Assembly: GCA_004020875.1 (NCBI GenBank) | Contig: SAPZ01000016.1 | Location: 62,001 to 126,000, forward strand | From: Mesorhizobium sp. | GTDB taxonomy: Bacteria; Pseudomonadota; Alphaproteobacteria; Rhizobiales; Rhizobiaceae | Direction: 5' to 3' | DNA length: 64,000 bases | Shown here: piece after piece, positions 8,433-16,017 of the stretch | Numbering within the stretch: the stretch's first letter is position 1 | Layout of the letters: every line of letters starts with the position of its first letter | Notes under the pieces: generated by a model | Database searches by the model: none | What the model saw: the letters and a program-made list of their open reading frames with translations, nothing else | What the model was told of the DNA's origin: nothing | Made by a program: the position numbers and the translations under genes

Positions 8433-8639
8433 TTAGTTGTTACCGAAAAGGTTGTGGTCGGCGCCCGTGGTGACAGGCTTCTGTTCAGCCGGTTCGGACT
8501 TGCGGACCGACGCGGTGTAAGAAGAGTCGACCGTGGCGGCCGGCGGATTGGCTGCCTGCGAACCATAATTGTCGCTGCCGGCAAAGGCGCTGCCGGAAAT
8601 CGCCAGAAGGGCCGCGGCAGTGAGAACAATCTTTTTCAT
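8433..8639 (-). CDS. DUF680-type small secreted protein, copy 1
   Basis: A 68-residue protein, first in transcription order of the three paralogues. The signal peptide (MKKIVLTAAALLAISGSAFA) is followed by GSDNYGS and the C-terminus GADHNLFGNN. The ATG at 8639 is chosen over an in-frame extension to 8747 because it begins the signal peptide, matches the other copies and follows a GGAG site. The promoter for the array should lie in the AT-rich block 8742-8849. Function unknown. Confidence 0.88.
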   Translation of the reverse strand: MKKIVLTAAALLAISGSAFAGSDNYGSQAANPPAATVDSSYTASVRKSEPAEQKPVTTGADHNLFGNN

Positions 8640-8723
8640 TTTTGCTACTCCAGTATCTTTATTCAGTCCGTCTAGCGGCGTGTCTTGGGGATGAAATCGC
8701 GTCGTTCGGACAGCGCTCATCTG

Positions 8724-8867
8724 GGTGAGCCAACTGCCGAATTCCAATCACGAAGTTTTTTCGTCTGGACCATGAATCCGCCTCTTGAAGTTTTCATAAG
8801 CATGCCTATGATCGAATTTTTATGCTATAAAATCAGTAAGTTATTTGAGTTCGACAGTTGGCTCACC
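8724..8867. repeat. AT-rich block bounded by 18-bp inverted repeats
   Basis: GGTGAGCCAACTGCCGAA (8724-8741) is the inverse complement, with one mismatch, of TTCGACAGTTGGCTCACC (8850-8867). The ~108 bases between are strikingly AT-rich against this GC-rich background and include ACGAAGTTTTTTCGT and TTTTTATGCTATAAAATC. It could be a degenerate miniature mobile element or the promoter region of the DUF680 array with a large palindromic regulatory site. No open frame in it is credible. Confidence 0.6.
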
Positions 8868-8921
8868 AAGTGTGTCCGAGCACCGACGTTCACAACGTTC
8901 TGCACGCACCGTCAACAGAAA

Positions 8922-8937
8922 CGAACCGTTCGGTTCG
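8922..8937. promoter_or_regulatory. Interrupted palindrome, TetR-like operator candidate
   Basis: CGAACCG and CGGTTCG flank a TT centre, followed by ATTTT. The form is typical of operators of TetR-family repressors, although a short terminator hairpin is also possible. No TetR gene is present in the window. This and the surrounding 8868-9136 stretch otherwise show no gene. Confidence 0.35.
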
Positions 8938-9136
8938 ATTTTAGAATCTGCTAATAGTCACTTTTTGATACTATTAACCATCAAAGCCCTCCCGAACCTC
9001 GCCCCGGAAGCCGGAGGGCAAGGCGAAAGGGACGGGAATCGGCACCGTGAACACGGCGCCTATTGTCGCGCCGCATGGATGGGATGTCGTTTTCATGCCG
9101 ACGGAAAACCGGCTGTCGTGGTTAGATCAGGCCATC

Positions 9137-9315
9137 TCAGGTGCCGCCTCGCCGCGACGAGGCGGAGAATTGGGAAGCCGGTCGAAATCCGGCGCTGCCC
9201 CCGCAACGGTGGTGGAGTGAAGTCGCAACGGGAGACCACTGGGCCAGGGGCCTGGGAAGGTGTTGCGACCGCCCGCGAGGGCAGCTCCAAAGCCCGGAAA
9301 CCAGCCAGAGGCATT
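9137..9315 (+). ncRNA. Cobalamin (vitamin B12) riboswitch
   Basis: The stretch carries the conserved blocks of the cobalamin aptamer in order: GGTGCC near 9140, GGGAAGCCGGTC (9172-9183), GCTGCCCCCGCAACGGT (9194-9210), GGAGTGAAGTCGCAACG, the CACTGGGCCAGG...CCTGGGAAGG stem-loop (9237-9260), and the terminal B12 box AAGCCCGGAAACCAGCC (9290-9306). It is on the same strand as, and 118-125 bases upstream of, the Rieske oxygenase gene at 9433, with nothing between. Known cobalamin riboswitches repress the gene downstream when adenosylcobalamin is abundant. They usually control B12 synthesis, uptake or B12-independent isoenzymes, so the target here is unexpected. Confidence 0.95.
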
Positions 9316-9365
9316 TTGAACCCGACTGATCGCGGTGGGCGGTCAAGAGGCGGACGGCGCGTGCC

Positions 9366-9382
9366 CGGCCCTGCCGGGGCCG
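9366..9382 (+). promoter_or_regulatory. Hairpin after the riboswitch, candidate expression platform
   Basis: CGGCCC and GGGCCG flank a five-base loop and are followed by ATCGTTCTTCTCC. It lies between the aptamer and the start codon and could act as a weak intrinsic terminator or fold that decides expression. The pairing partner that would make it switch with cobalamin was not worked out by folding. Confidence 0.45.
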
Positions 9383-9432
9383 ATCGTTCTTCTCCATCAC
9401 CACCAGTTCAGCCCTTGATGCGAGGACAGGAC

Positions 9433-10680
9433 ATGGATGCGCGTAACGAGATGCTGAGGCTCCTGCAGAGCCGCAAGCCGGGCTACTCGCTTGAGCAGCC
9501 CTTCTACACCGATCCCGACTATTTCAAGCTCGACATGGAGCTGATCTGGTATCGCGACTGGTTGTTCATCGGCCATGATTGCGAGCTGCCGAAACCAGGC
9601 AGCTACATCACCGTTCAGATCGGCGACTATCCGGTGGTGCTGGTCCGCGACCAGAAGGGAAGGATCAACGCTTTCCATAACTCGTGCCGGCATCGCGGCA
9701 GCCGCGTGTGCAACACCGACAGGGGGACTGCCGCCAAGCTGGTCTGTCCCTACCATCAGTGGACTTACGAGCTCGACGGGCGGCTGCTGTTTGCCCGCCA
9801 AATGGCGGAAGGGTTCGACAAAAGCCAGTTCGGCCTGAAGCCCGTGGCCTGCGAGAGCGTCGGCGGCTACATTTTCATTTGTTTGGCAAAGGATCCGGCC
9901 GACTTCGCGCCGATGCGCGCTATGATCGAACCCTATCTCCTGCCGCACCGGTTGAGCGAGGCGAAGGTCGCATTCGAATCGACGATCATCGAAAAGGGCA
10001 ACTGGAAGCTCGTCTGGGAAAACAACCGCGAGTGCTATCATTGCGCCGGCAACCATCCGGAACTGTGCAAGACTTTCTCGGAAGCGCCGACTGTGACAGG
10101 TGTGCAGGGTGCCGACAGCGACCCGGAAATGCTTGCGCACTGGGCGAAATGCGAGGCGGCGGGTCTGCCGAGCCGGTTTCGGATCGATCCGGCCGGGCAA
10201 TATCGCGCCACGCGCGCACCGCTGCTGCGCGACGCCGTCAGCTACACGATGAGCGGCAAGCGCGCCGTGACGAAAAACCTGTCCGCCGGCGTCGCCGCCG
10301 ATCGCATCGGGACGTTGATGCATTACCATTATCCGACCACGTGGAATCACATCCTCATCGACCATGCCGTCACCTTCCGTGTGCTGCCGATCAGCGCCAC
10401 CGAGACCGCGGTGACGACGAAATGGCTGGTCCACAAGGACGCGGCGGAAGGCGTCGACTACGATCTGACAGAACTCACCCATGTCTGGACCGAGACCAAC
10501 GATCAGGACCGCCGCATCGTGGAGGAAAACGCGCTCGGCATCCTGTCTCCGGCGTACGAGCCCGGTCCCTATTCCGCGCTGCATGAGGGTGGCGTCATCC
10601 AGTTCGTCGAGTGGTACGCCTCCTTCATCGGCCCGCGCCTCGCCGAAGACGGTCGCCCGGCGCTGCGCAGCGTCGCCTGA
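9433..10680 (+). CDS. gbcA: Rieske oxygenase, glycine betaine demethylase-like alpha subunit
   Basis: Terminal oxygenase expected to demethylate a quaternary ammonium compound, most likely glycine betaine to dimethylglycine plus formaldehyde; stachydrine is an alternative. In the 415-residue protein the Rieske cluster ligands are Cys85, His87, Cys105 and His108 (CRHRGS and CPYHQW), and the mononuclear iron site includes His203 and His208 (NRECYHCAGNHPE). The ATG at 9433 follows AGGACAGG and starts the conserved domain; the longer open frame upstream runs through the riboswitch and is not coding. The reductase gene follows after 11 bases. The preceding cobalamin riboswitch ties expression to B12 status. 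The gene symbol is by resemblance; substrate not proven. Confidence 0.85.
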   Translation: MDARNEMLRLLQSRKPGYSLEQPFYTDPDYFKLDMELIWYRDWLFIGHDCELPKPGSYITVQIGDYPVVLVRDQKGRINAFHNSCRHRGSRVCNTDRGTAAKLVCPYHQWTYELDGRLLFARQMAEGFDKSQFGLKPVACESVGGYIFICLAKDPADFAPMRAMIEPYLLPHRLSEAKVAFESTIIEKGNWKLVWENNRECYHCAGNHPELCKTFSEAPTVTGVQGADSDPEMLAHWAKCEAAGLPSRFRIDPAGQYRATRAPLLRDAVSYTMSGKRAVTKNLSAGVAADRIGTLMHYHYPTTWNHILIDHAVTFRVLPISATETAVTTKWLVHKDAAEGVDYDLTELTHVWTETNDQDRRIVEENALGILSPAYEPGPYSALHEGGVIQFVEWYASFIGPRLAEDGRPALRSVA

Positions 10681-10691
10681 AGGCTGAGGAG

Positions 10692-11801
10692 ATGAACGCG
10701 ATGACGGATCTCGGCCTCTATCGCCATCTCGACGAGATGGCGCCCTGGAACGACAGGCTGCAGGTGCTGGAAGTGATCGGCGTCAGCGACGAGGCGCCGC
10801 AAGTGAAGACGTTCACCTTCCGCTCCGACAATCAGACCTGGTTCCGCTACAAGCCCGGGCAGTTCGTGACGCTGGAATTGCCTACGGCCGACGGGCCGCT
10901 GATGCGCACCTACACGCTGTCGTCCTCGCCGTCGCGACCGTTCTCGATCTCTGTGACGGTCAAAGCGCAGGCCGGAAGCGTCGGCACGCGCTGGATGTTC
11001 GACAATCTGAAGCCCGGCGTCCATGTGAAAGCCTACGGGCCGGCCGGCGATTTCTCGCTGCACAGCCATCCGGCGGCCAAATATCTGTTCATTTCGGCCG
11101 GATCCGGCGTTACGCCGATGATGTCGATGCTGCGCTGGCTGAACGACTGCGCGCCCTGGACCGATGTCGGCTTCGTCAACTGCGCGCGCCGGCCGGAAGA
11201 GATCATCTTCCGCAAGGAGCTCGAACTGCTCGGCAGCCGCATGCCCGGCCTGTCGCTCGGTTTCATGATCGAGGAAAGGTCGAGCCGTGAGGGCTGGTTC
11301 GGCCATATGGGCCGCATCGATGCCATCCGGCTGCCGCTTCTGGCGCCCGATTTCCGCGAGCGGGAGATCTTCTGCTGCGGGCCTGACCCCTTCATGCGCG
11401 CCGTGCGGCAGATGCTGGAGGCTGCCGGCTTCGACATGAGCCGCTACCATCAGGAGAGCTTCGCGGCGCCGACCGTGGAAGAAGTCCCGGCGCCGTTCGC
11501 GATGCCGGCCGGTGACGAGGCCAAGCCACTCGCCGAGGCGGTGACGCCGGTCCGCTTTTCGCTTTCAAACGTCGATGCGGAATGCGTCGCCGGACAGACC
11601 GTGCTACAGACGGCGCGCGCATCCGGCGTCAGGATCCCTGCGGCCTGCGAGTTCGGCCTCTGCGGAACCTGCAAGGTGAAAAAGGTCTCGGGCGCGGTCT
11701 CGATGAGCCACAATGGCGGCATCCTCGATCACGAGATCGATGACGGCTATATCCTGGCCTGCTGCTCGAGGCCGTTGTCGGCGCTGGACATCGAGGCCTG
11801 A
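10692..11801 (+). CDS. gbcB: Betaine demethylase-type reductase, FAD/NADH plus 2Fe-2S
   Basis: Electron-transfer partner of the Rieske oxygenase, passing electrons from NAD(P)H through FAD to a ferredoxin domain. The 369-residue chain has an FAD-binding domain (RTYTLSSSPS, near residue 75), an NAD-binding domain (FISAGSGVTPMMSMLRWLND and CCGPDPFMR) and a C-terminal plant-type 2Fe-2S ferredoxin with CEFGLCGTCKVKK and a distal CC. The ATG at 10692 follows GCTGAGGAG. This order (reductase then ferredoxin) is that of GbcB and of hybrid-cluster reductases. It is co-transcribed with the oxygenase and so falls under the same riboswitch. Confidence 0.87.
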   Translation: MNAMTDLGLYRHLDEMAPWNDRLQVLEVIGVSDEAPQVKTFTFRSDNQTWFRYKPGQFVTLELPTADGPLMRTYTLSSSPSRPFSISVTVKAQAGSVGTRWMFDNLKPGVHVKAYGPAGDFSLHSHPAAKYLFISAGSGVTPMMSMLRWLNDCAPWTDVGFVNCARRPEEIIFRKELELLGSRMPGLSLGFMIEERSSREGWFGHMGRIDAIRLPLLAPDFREREIFCCGPDPFMRAVRQMLEAAGFDMSRYHQESFAAPTVEEVPAPFAMPAGDEAKPLAEAVTPVRFSLSNVDAECVAGQTVLQTARASGVRIPAACEFGLCGTCKVKKVSGAVSMSHNGGILDHEIDDGYILACCSRPLSALDIEA

Positions 11802-11975
11802 AGGCTTGTCGGTCGAGGCGAGGACCCGTTGTCGGATCACCCTCGCCGGCCGCTGCCCTGCCGAACCGCCGTTCAGTGCCCGGACGCGTCTCCTGGCGAA
11901 CTCTCGCCGAGCAATCGGCGCGCTGGACCAGAATGACGTTTCGTTGAATCGCCATGCTGATCCAGCTCTTTGTCG

Positions 11976-12023
11976 GAGCATGATCCCCTCCGAAAACCGG
12001 TTCCACTTTTCGGGATCATGCTT
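11976..12023. repeat. Rhizobial palindromic repeat (GAGCATGATCC type)
   Basis: The ~48-base imperfect palindrome runs from GAGCATGATCCCCTCCGAAA through ACCGGTTCCACTTTTCGGGA to TCATGCTT. This is the common short dispersed palindrome of Rhizobiales chromosomes. It fills the gap between two convergent genes and touches the stop codon of the flavin reductase gene, so it may also work as a bidirectional terminator. The preceding 11802-11975 shows no gene. Confidence 0.8.
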
Positions 12024-12770
12024 CTAAACCCCGTAGCGCTCGGTGCGGATGATTTCCGCCGGTACACCGGCGCCGATCAAGGCGTCGGCGGCGGCTGAGA
12101 CGAACGGATTCGAGCCGCAGACATAGGCGAGCCTCGGCGCCTTCGGCAGGCGCTCGGCGGCCTGCACTATCATGCGGGCGTCGACGCGCCGGGAATAGTC
12201 GGAGGGGCGCCTCGCCGGCTCACGGGTCAGCGTCAGCACCAGGTTGAATCCGTCAAGCCGGTCGTCCAAGCCGATCAGCTCGTCGCGGAAGATGACCTCG
12301 TCCCAGATCCGCGCCGAGAACACCAGCGCGACCGGCACCGCCTTGTTGCGCAGCGTGCGATGACGCACCATCGCCATCAGCGGCACGACGCCCGAGCCGC
12401 CGCCGACCAGGAGGATCGGCCCGCCGTCACCCTCCTCCCAGATGAAATGGCCGCCCAGCGGCCCGCGCAGCTCGATCTCGTCGCCGACGGCGGCTACGTC
12501 GTGGAAGAAGGGCGAGACCTCGCCGTCGTCGAGACGCTCGATCGCCAGCTCGACGCCGCCGCCTGCTTCCGGCGCCGAAGCGATGGAGTAGGAACGGCGC
12601 GCCTGATAGCCGTCCGGGGCCGTCAGCCTGATATCGACATGCTGGCCCGCCAGATGGGTGAAAGGTCGCGACGGCTGGAACCAGAAGCTGGTGACGCGCG
12701 GCGTGCGCTTTTCGATGCGGGTGATCGTGGCTGCCTGCCAGGGCGACTGCGGCGACGGCTCGGCGGTCAT
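12024..12770 (-). CDS. FAD/NAD(P)H oxidoreductase partner of molybdenum enzyme
   Basis: A 248-residue ferredoxin-NADP-reductase-type flavoprotein. It has the FAD motif RRSYSIAS near residue 59, a nucleotide-binding glycine motif (LLVGGGSGVVPLMAMVRHR) and the terminal CGSNPFV motif. It has no 2Fe-2S domain, so electrons probably pass straight to a partner protein. It follows the molybdenum oxidoreductase gene on the same strand after 24 bases, which suggests that the partner is that enzyme. No signal peptide; cytoplasmic. Confidence 0.8.
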   Translation of the reverse strand: MTAEPSPQSPWQAATITRIEKRTPRVTSFWFQPSRPFTHLAGQHVDIRLTAPDGYQARRSYSIASAPEAGGGVELAIERLDDGEVSPFFHDVAAVGDEIELRGPLGGHFIWEEGDGGPILLVGGGSGVVPLMAMVRHRTLRNKAVPVALVFSARIWDEVIFRDELIGLDDRLDGFNLVLTLTREPARRPSDYSRRVDARMIVQAAERLPKAPRLAYVCGSNPFVSAAADALIGAGVPAEIIRTERYGV

Positions 12771-12794
12771 CGATTGCTGCTCACGGATCGCCCC

Positions 12795-13406
12795 TCACGG
12801 GTCGCTGGAATAGCGCTGCTCGCGCCAGGGGTCGCCATACATATGATAGCCGCGCAGCTCCCAGAAGCCCGGCTCGTCGCGCTCGGTGAACTGCAGGCCG
12901 TTCACCCATTTGGCCGATTTCCAGAAATAGAGATGCGGCACCAATAGCCGTGCCGGCCCGCCATGATCGGGCGTGATCGCCTTGCCCTCATAGAGCAGCG
13001 CCACCATCGCCTTGCCCGTGACGAGGTCCTTGGTCGGGACATTGGTGGAGTAACCGTCGAAGGACAGCGCCAGCGTGTAGGCGGTCGGCGGCTCGATGCC
13101 GGCGTCGGCGAGGATGTCGTCGATCATGACGCCCTGCCAGGGCGTGTTGAATTTTGTCCAGGCCGTCACGCAATGGATGTCGCGTGTCATCTTGCTTTGC
13201 GGCAAGGCGTTGAACTCGGCCCAGTTCCATTTCTTGATCGGCTTGGGACCCTGTTTGAGCGTGAAGGACCAGTCCTCGGTGCGCACGCGCGGCGTCGGCC
13301 CGGCCGAGAGCACGGGAAAGCCCTGCTCCAGATACTGGCCGGGGGGAATGCGCGCGTCGGTGTCGGAAGGAGGGCGTCGTCCGGAAAAGAAGCCGCGCGT
13401 GACCAT
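12795..13406 (-). CDS. Sulfite-oxidase-family molybdopterin oxidoreductase, cytosolic
   Basis: A single-domain molybdenum cofactor protein of 203 residues in the sulfite oxidase fold. The cysteine that would ligate molybdenum is in RDIHCVTAWTKF, and the cofactor-binding stretch GPARLLVPHLYFWKSAKWV is present. The ATG at 13406 follows AGGAAGG and is preferred to an upstream GTG. Unlike YedY/MsrP it has no Tat signal and no dimerisation domain, so it should stay in the cytoplasm. Substrate unknown. A flavin reductase gene follows and may supply or accept electrons. Confidence 0.83.
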   Translation of the reverse strand: MVTRGFFSGRRPPSDTDARIPPGQYLEQGFPVLSAGPTPRVRTEDWSFTLKQGPKPIKKWNWAEFNALPQSKMTRDIHCVTAWTKFNTPWQGVMIDDILADAGIEPPTAYTLALSFDGYSTNVPTKDLVTGKAMVALLYEGKAITPDHGGPARLLVPHLYFWKSAKWVNGLQFTERDEPGFWELRGYHMYGDPWREQRYSSDP

Positions 13407-13486
13407 GGAGACGCCTTCCTGCACCGGTGGGACGATGCGGGGAGTGTTCTCGAATACGCCTCGGCGGGCAACAGAAATCTTGAGGC

Positions 13487-13515
13487 AAGGCCCGCCGGAG
13501 ATGCCGGCGGGCCTT
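13487..13515 (-). terminator. Strong hairpin downstream of the DegP-type protease gene
   Basis: AAGGCCCGCCGG (13487-13498) pairs perfectly with CCGGCGGGCCTT (13504-13515). It sits 14 bases beyond the protease stop codon on the minus strand. No clean T-run follows, so termination efficiency is uncertain; its 12-bp stem separates the protease from the molybdenum gene pair. Confidence 0.65.
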
Positions 13516-13528
13516 GTCGAAGCGCTTC

Positions 13529-15073
13529 TCAGCCGGCGGCAAAGGGCACGGCGACGAAGATCTGCGCGTCGCCGCGATCGATCAGCAGGAGCACCGACTT
13601 CTTGCCGGACTTGCCGGCCTCGGCGATCGCCTGATTGGCTTGCCTGGCCGTCCTTACCGGCGTCTGGTCGACGCCGACGATGACATCGCCCGGCTGGATG
13701 CCGGCCGCCGAAGCCGCCTTGTCCGGATTGACCCGCTCGACAACCGCGCCATGCTGGTTGCCGGCAAGATTGAGCTGGTCGCGGATATCGGGCGTGAGGT
13801 CGGTCAGGCCGAGGCCTAGCGAGGGAACGCGCAAGCCCTGTCCGGCCGACGGGCTGCGGCCTTCATTGCCGTTCGACGCCGTCTTCTGATCTTCGGCGTT
13901 GCGGCCGACATCGGCGGAGATCTGCATCGCCTTGCCCTTGCGCCAGATATTGACGGTTTCCTTAGCCCCGGGCGACACGTCGGCTACGGCGCGCGACAGG
14001 TCCTTGGGATCCTTGATTTCCTGGCCGCCGAAGCCGGTGATGACATCGCCGGTTTCAATGCCGGCCTTGGCCGCCGGCGACCCGTCGGTGACCTGGGAAA
14101 CCAGCGCGCCGCCCGGATGGTCGAGGCCGATGGCGCTGGCGACATCCGGCGTGACTGGCTGGATCTGCACGCCGAGATAGCCGTATTCGATGTCGCCGCC
14201 CTTCATCAGCTTGGCGACGACCTTCTGCGCCTGGTCCGACGGGATGGCAAAACCGACGCCGACGCTGCCGCCATTGGGCGAATAGATGGCGGTGTTGATG
14301 CCGATGACATTGCCGTTGACGTCGACCAGCGGACCGCCGGAATTGCCGTGGTTGATCGGCGCGTCGATCTGGATGAAATCGTCGAACGGCCCGCTATGCA
14401 GGTCGCGGCCACGCGCCGAGACGATGCCAGCGGTGACGGTGGTGCCGATGCCGAACGGATTGCCGATCGCCAGCACTTGGTCGCCGGTCATCAGCTTGCT
14501 GGAATCGCCCCATTTGACGGTCGGCAGCGGCTTGTCGGCCTTGACCTTGAGCACCGCGAGATCGTTCTTGGCGTCGTGCCCGACGAGCTTGGCGGGAAGC
14601 TCGGTGCCGTCGTCGAGCGTCACCTTGATCGAGCTTGCGCCATCGATGACGTGATTGTTGGTCACGATGGTGCCGTCCGCGCCGACGATGAAGCCGGAGC
14701 CGAGCGCCTCGGAGCGCTGCCCCTGCTGCTGCGGCGGCGTCCGCGGCATCGGCATGCCCTGGTCGCCGAAGAACTGCTGGAAGAACTGGTCGAATGGCAC
14801 ATTGCCGCCGAGGGGCGAACCGTCATTACCCGGCTGTGGCTGCGCCTTCATGATCGAAGTGATGGTGACGACGGCCGGCTTGGTAACGGCGATGACCGGG
14901 GCGAAAGAGCCGTTCGGGGCCGTGATGCCGGCGACTGGGGTCTGGGTCGTCGCGGCTACGGTGCTGAGGCTCGCATCGCTCTGGGCAAAGGAAACGACGA
15001 CGGGCGAAATGATCAGCGCGGCGCCCAGCAGGGCGGCGACGCGATGTCTGCGAAGAATGCTTGATGGTGACAT
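13529..15073 (-). CDS. degP: DegP/HtrA-family periplasmic serine protease
   Basis: Envelope quality-control protease and chaperone that degrades misfolded periplasmic proteins. The 514-residue product has an N-terminal export signal (ALLGAALIISPVVVSFA), a trypsin-like domain with catalytic triad His141 (NNHVIDG), Asp171 (NDLAVLK) and Ser245 (GNSGGPLV), and two PDZ domains, the first around residues 310-400 (GYLGVQIQPV) and the second at the C-terminus (AASAAGIQPGDVIVGVD). The ATG at 15073 is preferred to an upstream in-frame start because it precedes the signal peptide. Rhizobia carry several HtrA paralogues, so the exact orthologue is uncertain. Confidence 0.92.
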   Translation of the reverse strand: MSPSSILRRHRVAALLGAALIISPVVVSFAQSDASLSTVAATTQTPVAGITAPNGSFAPVIAVTKPAVVTITSIMKAQPQPGNDGSPLGGNVPFDQFFQQFFGDQGMPMPRTPPQQQGQRSEALGSGFIVGADGTIVTNNHVIDGASSIKVTLDDGTELPAKLVGHDAKNDLAVLKVKADKPLPTVKWGDSSKLMTGDQVLAIGNPFGIGTTVTAGIVSARGRDLHSGPFDDFIQIDAPINHGNSGGPLVDVNGNVIGINTAIYSPNGGSVGVGFAIPSDQAQKVVAKLMKGGDIEYGYLGVQIQPVTPDVASAIGLDHPGGALVSQVTDGSPAAKAGIETGDVITGFGGQEIKDPKDLSRAVADVSPGAKETVNIWRKGKAMQISADVGRNAEDQKTASNGNEGRSPSAGQGLRVPSLGLGLTDLTPDIRDQLNLAGNQHGAVVERVNPDKAASAAGIQPGDVIVGVDQTPVRTARQANQAIAEAGKSGKKSVLLLIDRGDAQIFVAVPFAAG

Positions 15074-15258
15074 GGTCGTTCTGTCCGGGCGAGTGGTTGA
15101 TCCAGCGCCGCAGGCGCTTCTGGGGAGCGCCCGTCGACGTGTCGGCGACCGGGAATGCCTGCCTCGCCGCACATGGCAGCCGGCCGGATCGACAATCAAG
15201 ATTTAGGACGCGGAATGGCCCGAATCAGGGCCTTTGGGTGACCTTACAAAGATTTAAT

Positions 15259-16017
15259 TCAGAGGCCGCTCACGAACCGTTCCCGCCGACGCAGATAGGA
15301 GGAGGCAATTTCGCGCATTCTGGCGCCGTCGAAGCTTGGACCGTGGCCGCCATGGCCGATGCGGATCGGCAGGTCGAGCAGGCGCTGCATGGTCCGGCAA
15401 TAGGCCGTGCGGTCCGAATCCGGCAGGTCGTCGATCAGCATGCCGTCATAGATCGTATCGCCGGCGAAGAAGAGGCCATCGGTCTCGTCGAAAAGCGCGA
15501 TCGAATCCGGCGAATGCCCGGGCAGGTGCAGCACACGGAATTTCCGGTCGCCGAGATCGATGACGTCGCCCTCGTCGAGCGCGCGGGTCAGCGGCGCGGA
15601 CGGAATGCGATAGTCAGCCGCCTTCCAGCCCGGCGCCGGCAGCTTCGAGACGGCGCCGTCCAGATTGTGGAACATGTAGGCGTAGGTGACGGCATCATCC
15701 ATGCTGGCGAACTGCGCCGCGCTGTCCTTCGGTCCCATCCTGAGAGGAAATTCGTGCAGCGAGCCTACATGGTCGAGATGGATATGCGTGGCGACGACGA
15801 TGAGCGGCTTGCCGGGCGGCGTGTCGACCTCTGGCGCCAGCGGACGAATGCCCATGCCGGTGTCAACCAGAAGGTCCGCGTCGCGGCCCTTCAAATGCCA
15901 GATGTTGGCGCGCACGAAATCATGCACGAAGGGCTCGGTCAGCATCGTCGTGGCGGCATCGACGTTCGCCTTGCCGAACCAGTCGCCAACCATAAGCTCG
16001 GGCATCGGACTGCCCAT
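15259..16017 (-). CDS. Metallo-beta-lactamase-fold hydrolase
   Basis: A 252-residue metal hydrolase. The metal-binding signature THIHLDHVG (near residue 77) is followed by HLPGHSPDS, GDTIYDG and a C-terminal GHGGHGPSF, the full ligand set of the glyoxalase II-like branch. Its start codon overlaps the stop of the phosphofructokinase gene by one base (TGATG), so it is translated with it. The substrate is not evident from the sequence; thioester or lactone hydrolysis is typical for the fold. Confidence 0.83.
   Translation of the reverse strand: MGSPMPELMVGDWFGKANVDAATTMLTEPFVHDFVRANIWHLKGRDADLLVDTGMGIRPLAPEVDTPPGKPLIVVATHIHLDHVGSLHEFPLRMGPKDSAAQFASMDDAVTYAYMFHNLDGAVSKLPAPGWKAADYRIPSAPLTRALDEGDVIDLGDRKFRVLHLPGHSPDSIALFDETDGLFFAGDTIYDGMLIDDLPDSDRTAYCRTMQRLLDLPIRIGHGGHGPSFDGARMREIASSYLRRRERFVSGL

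Noticed and set aside
8845..9432. N-terminal extension of the Rieske oxygenase frame
   Set aside because: The extension is encoded by the cobalamin riboswitch; homology begins at the ATG at 9433 with a ribosome-binding site.
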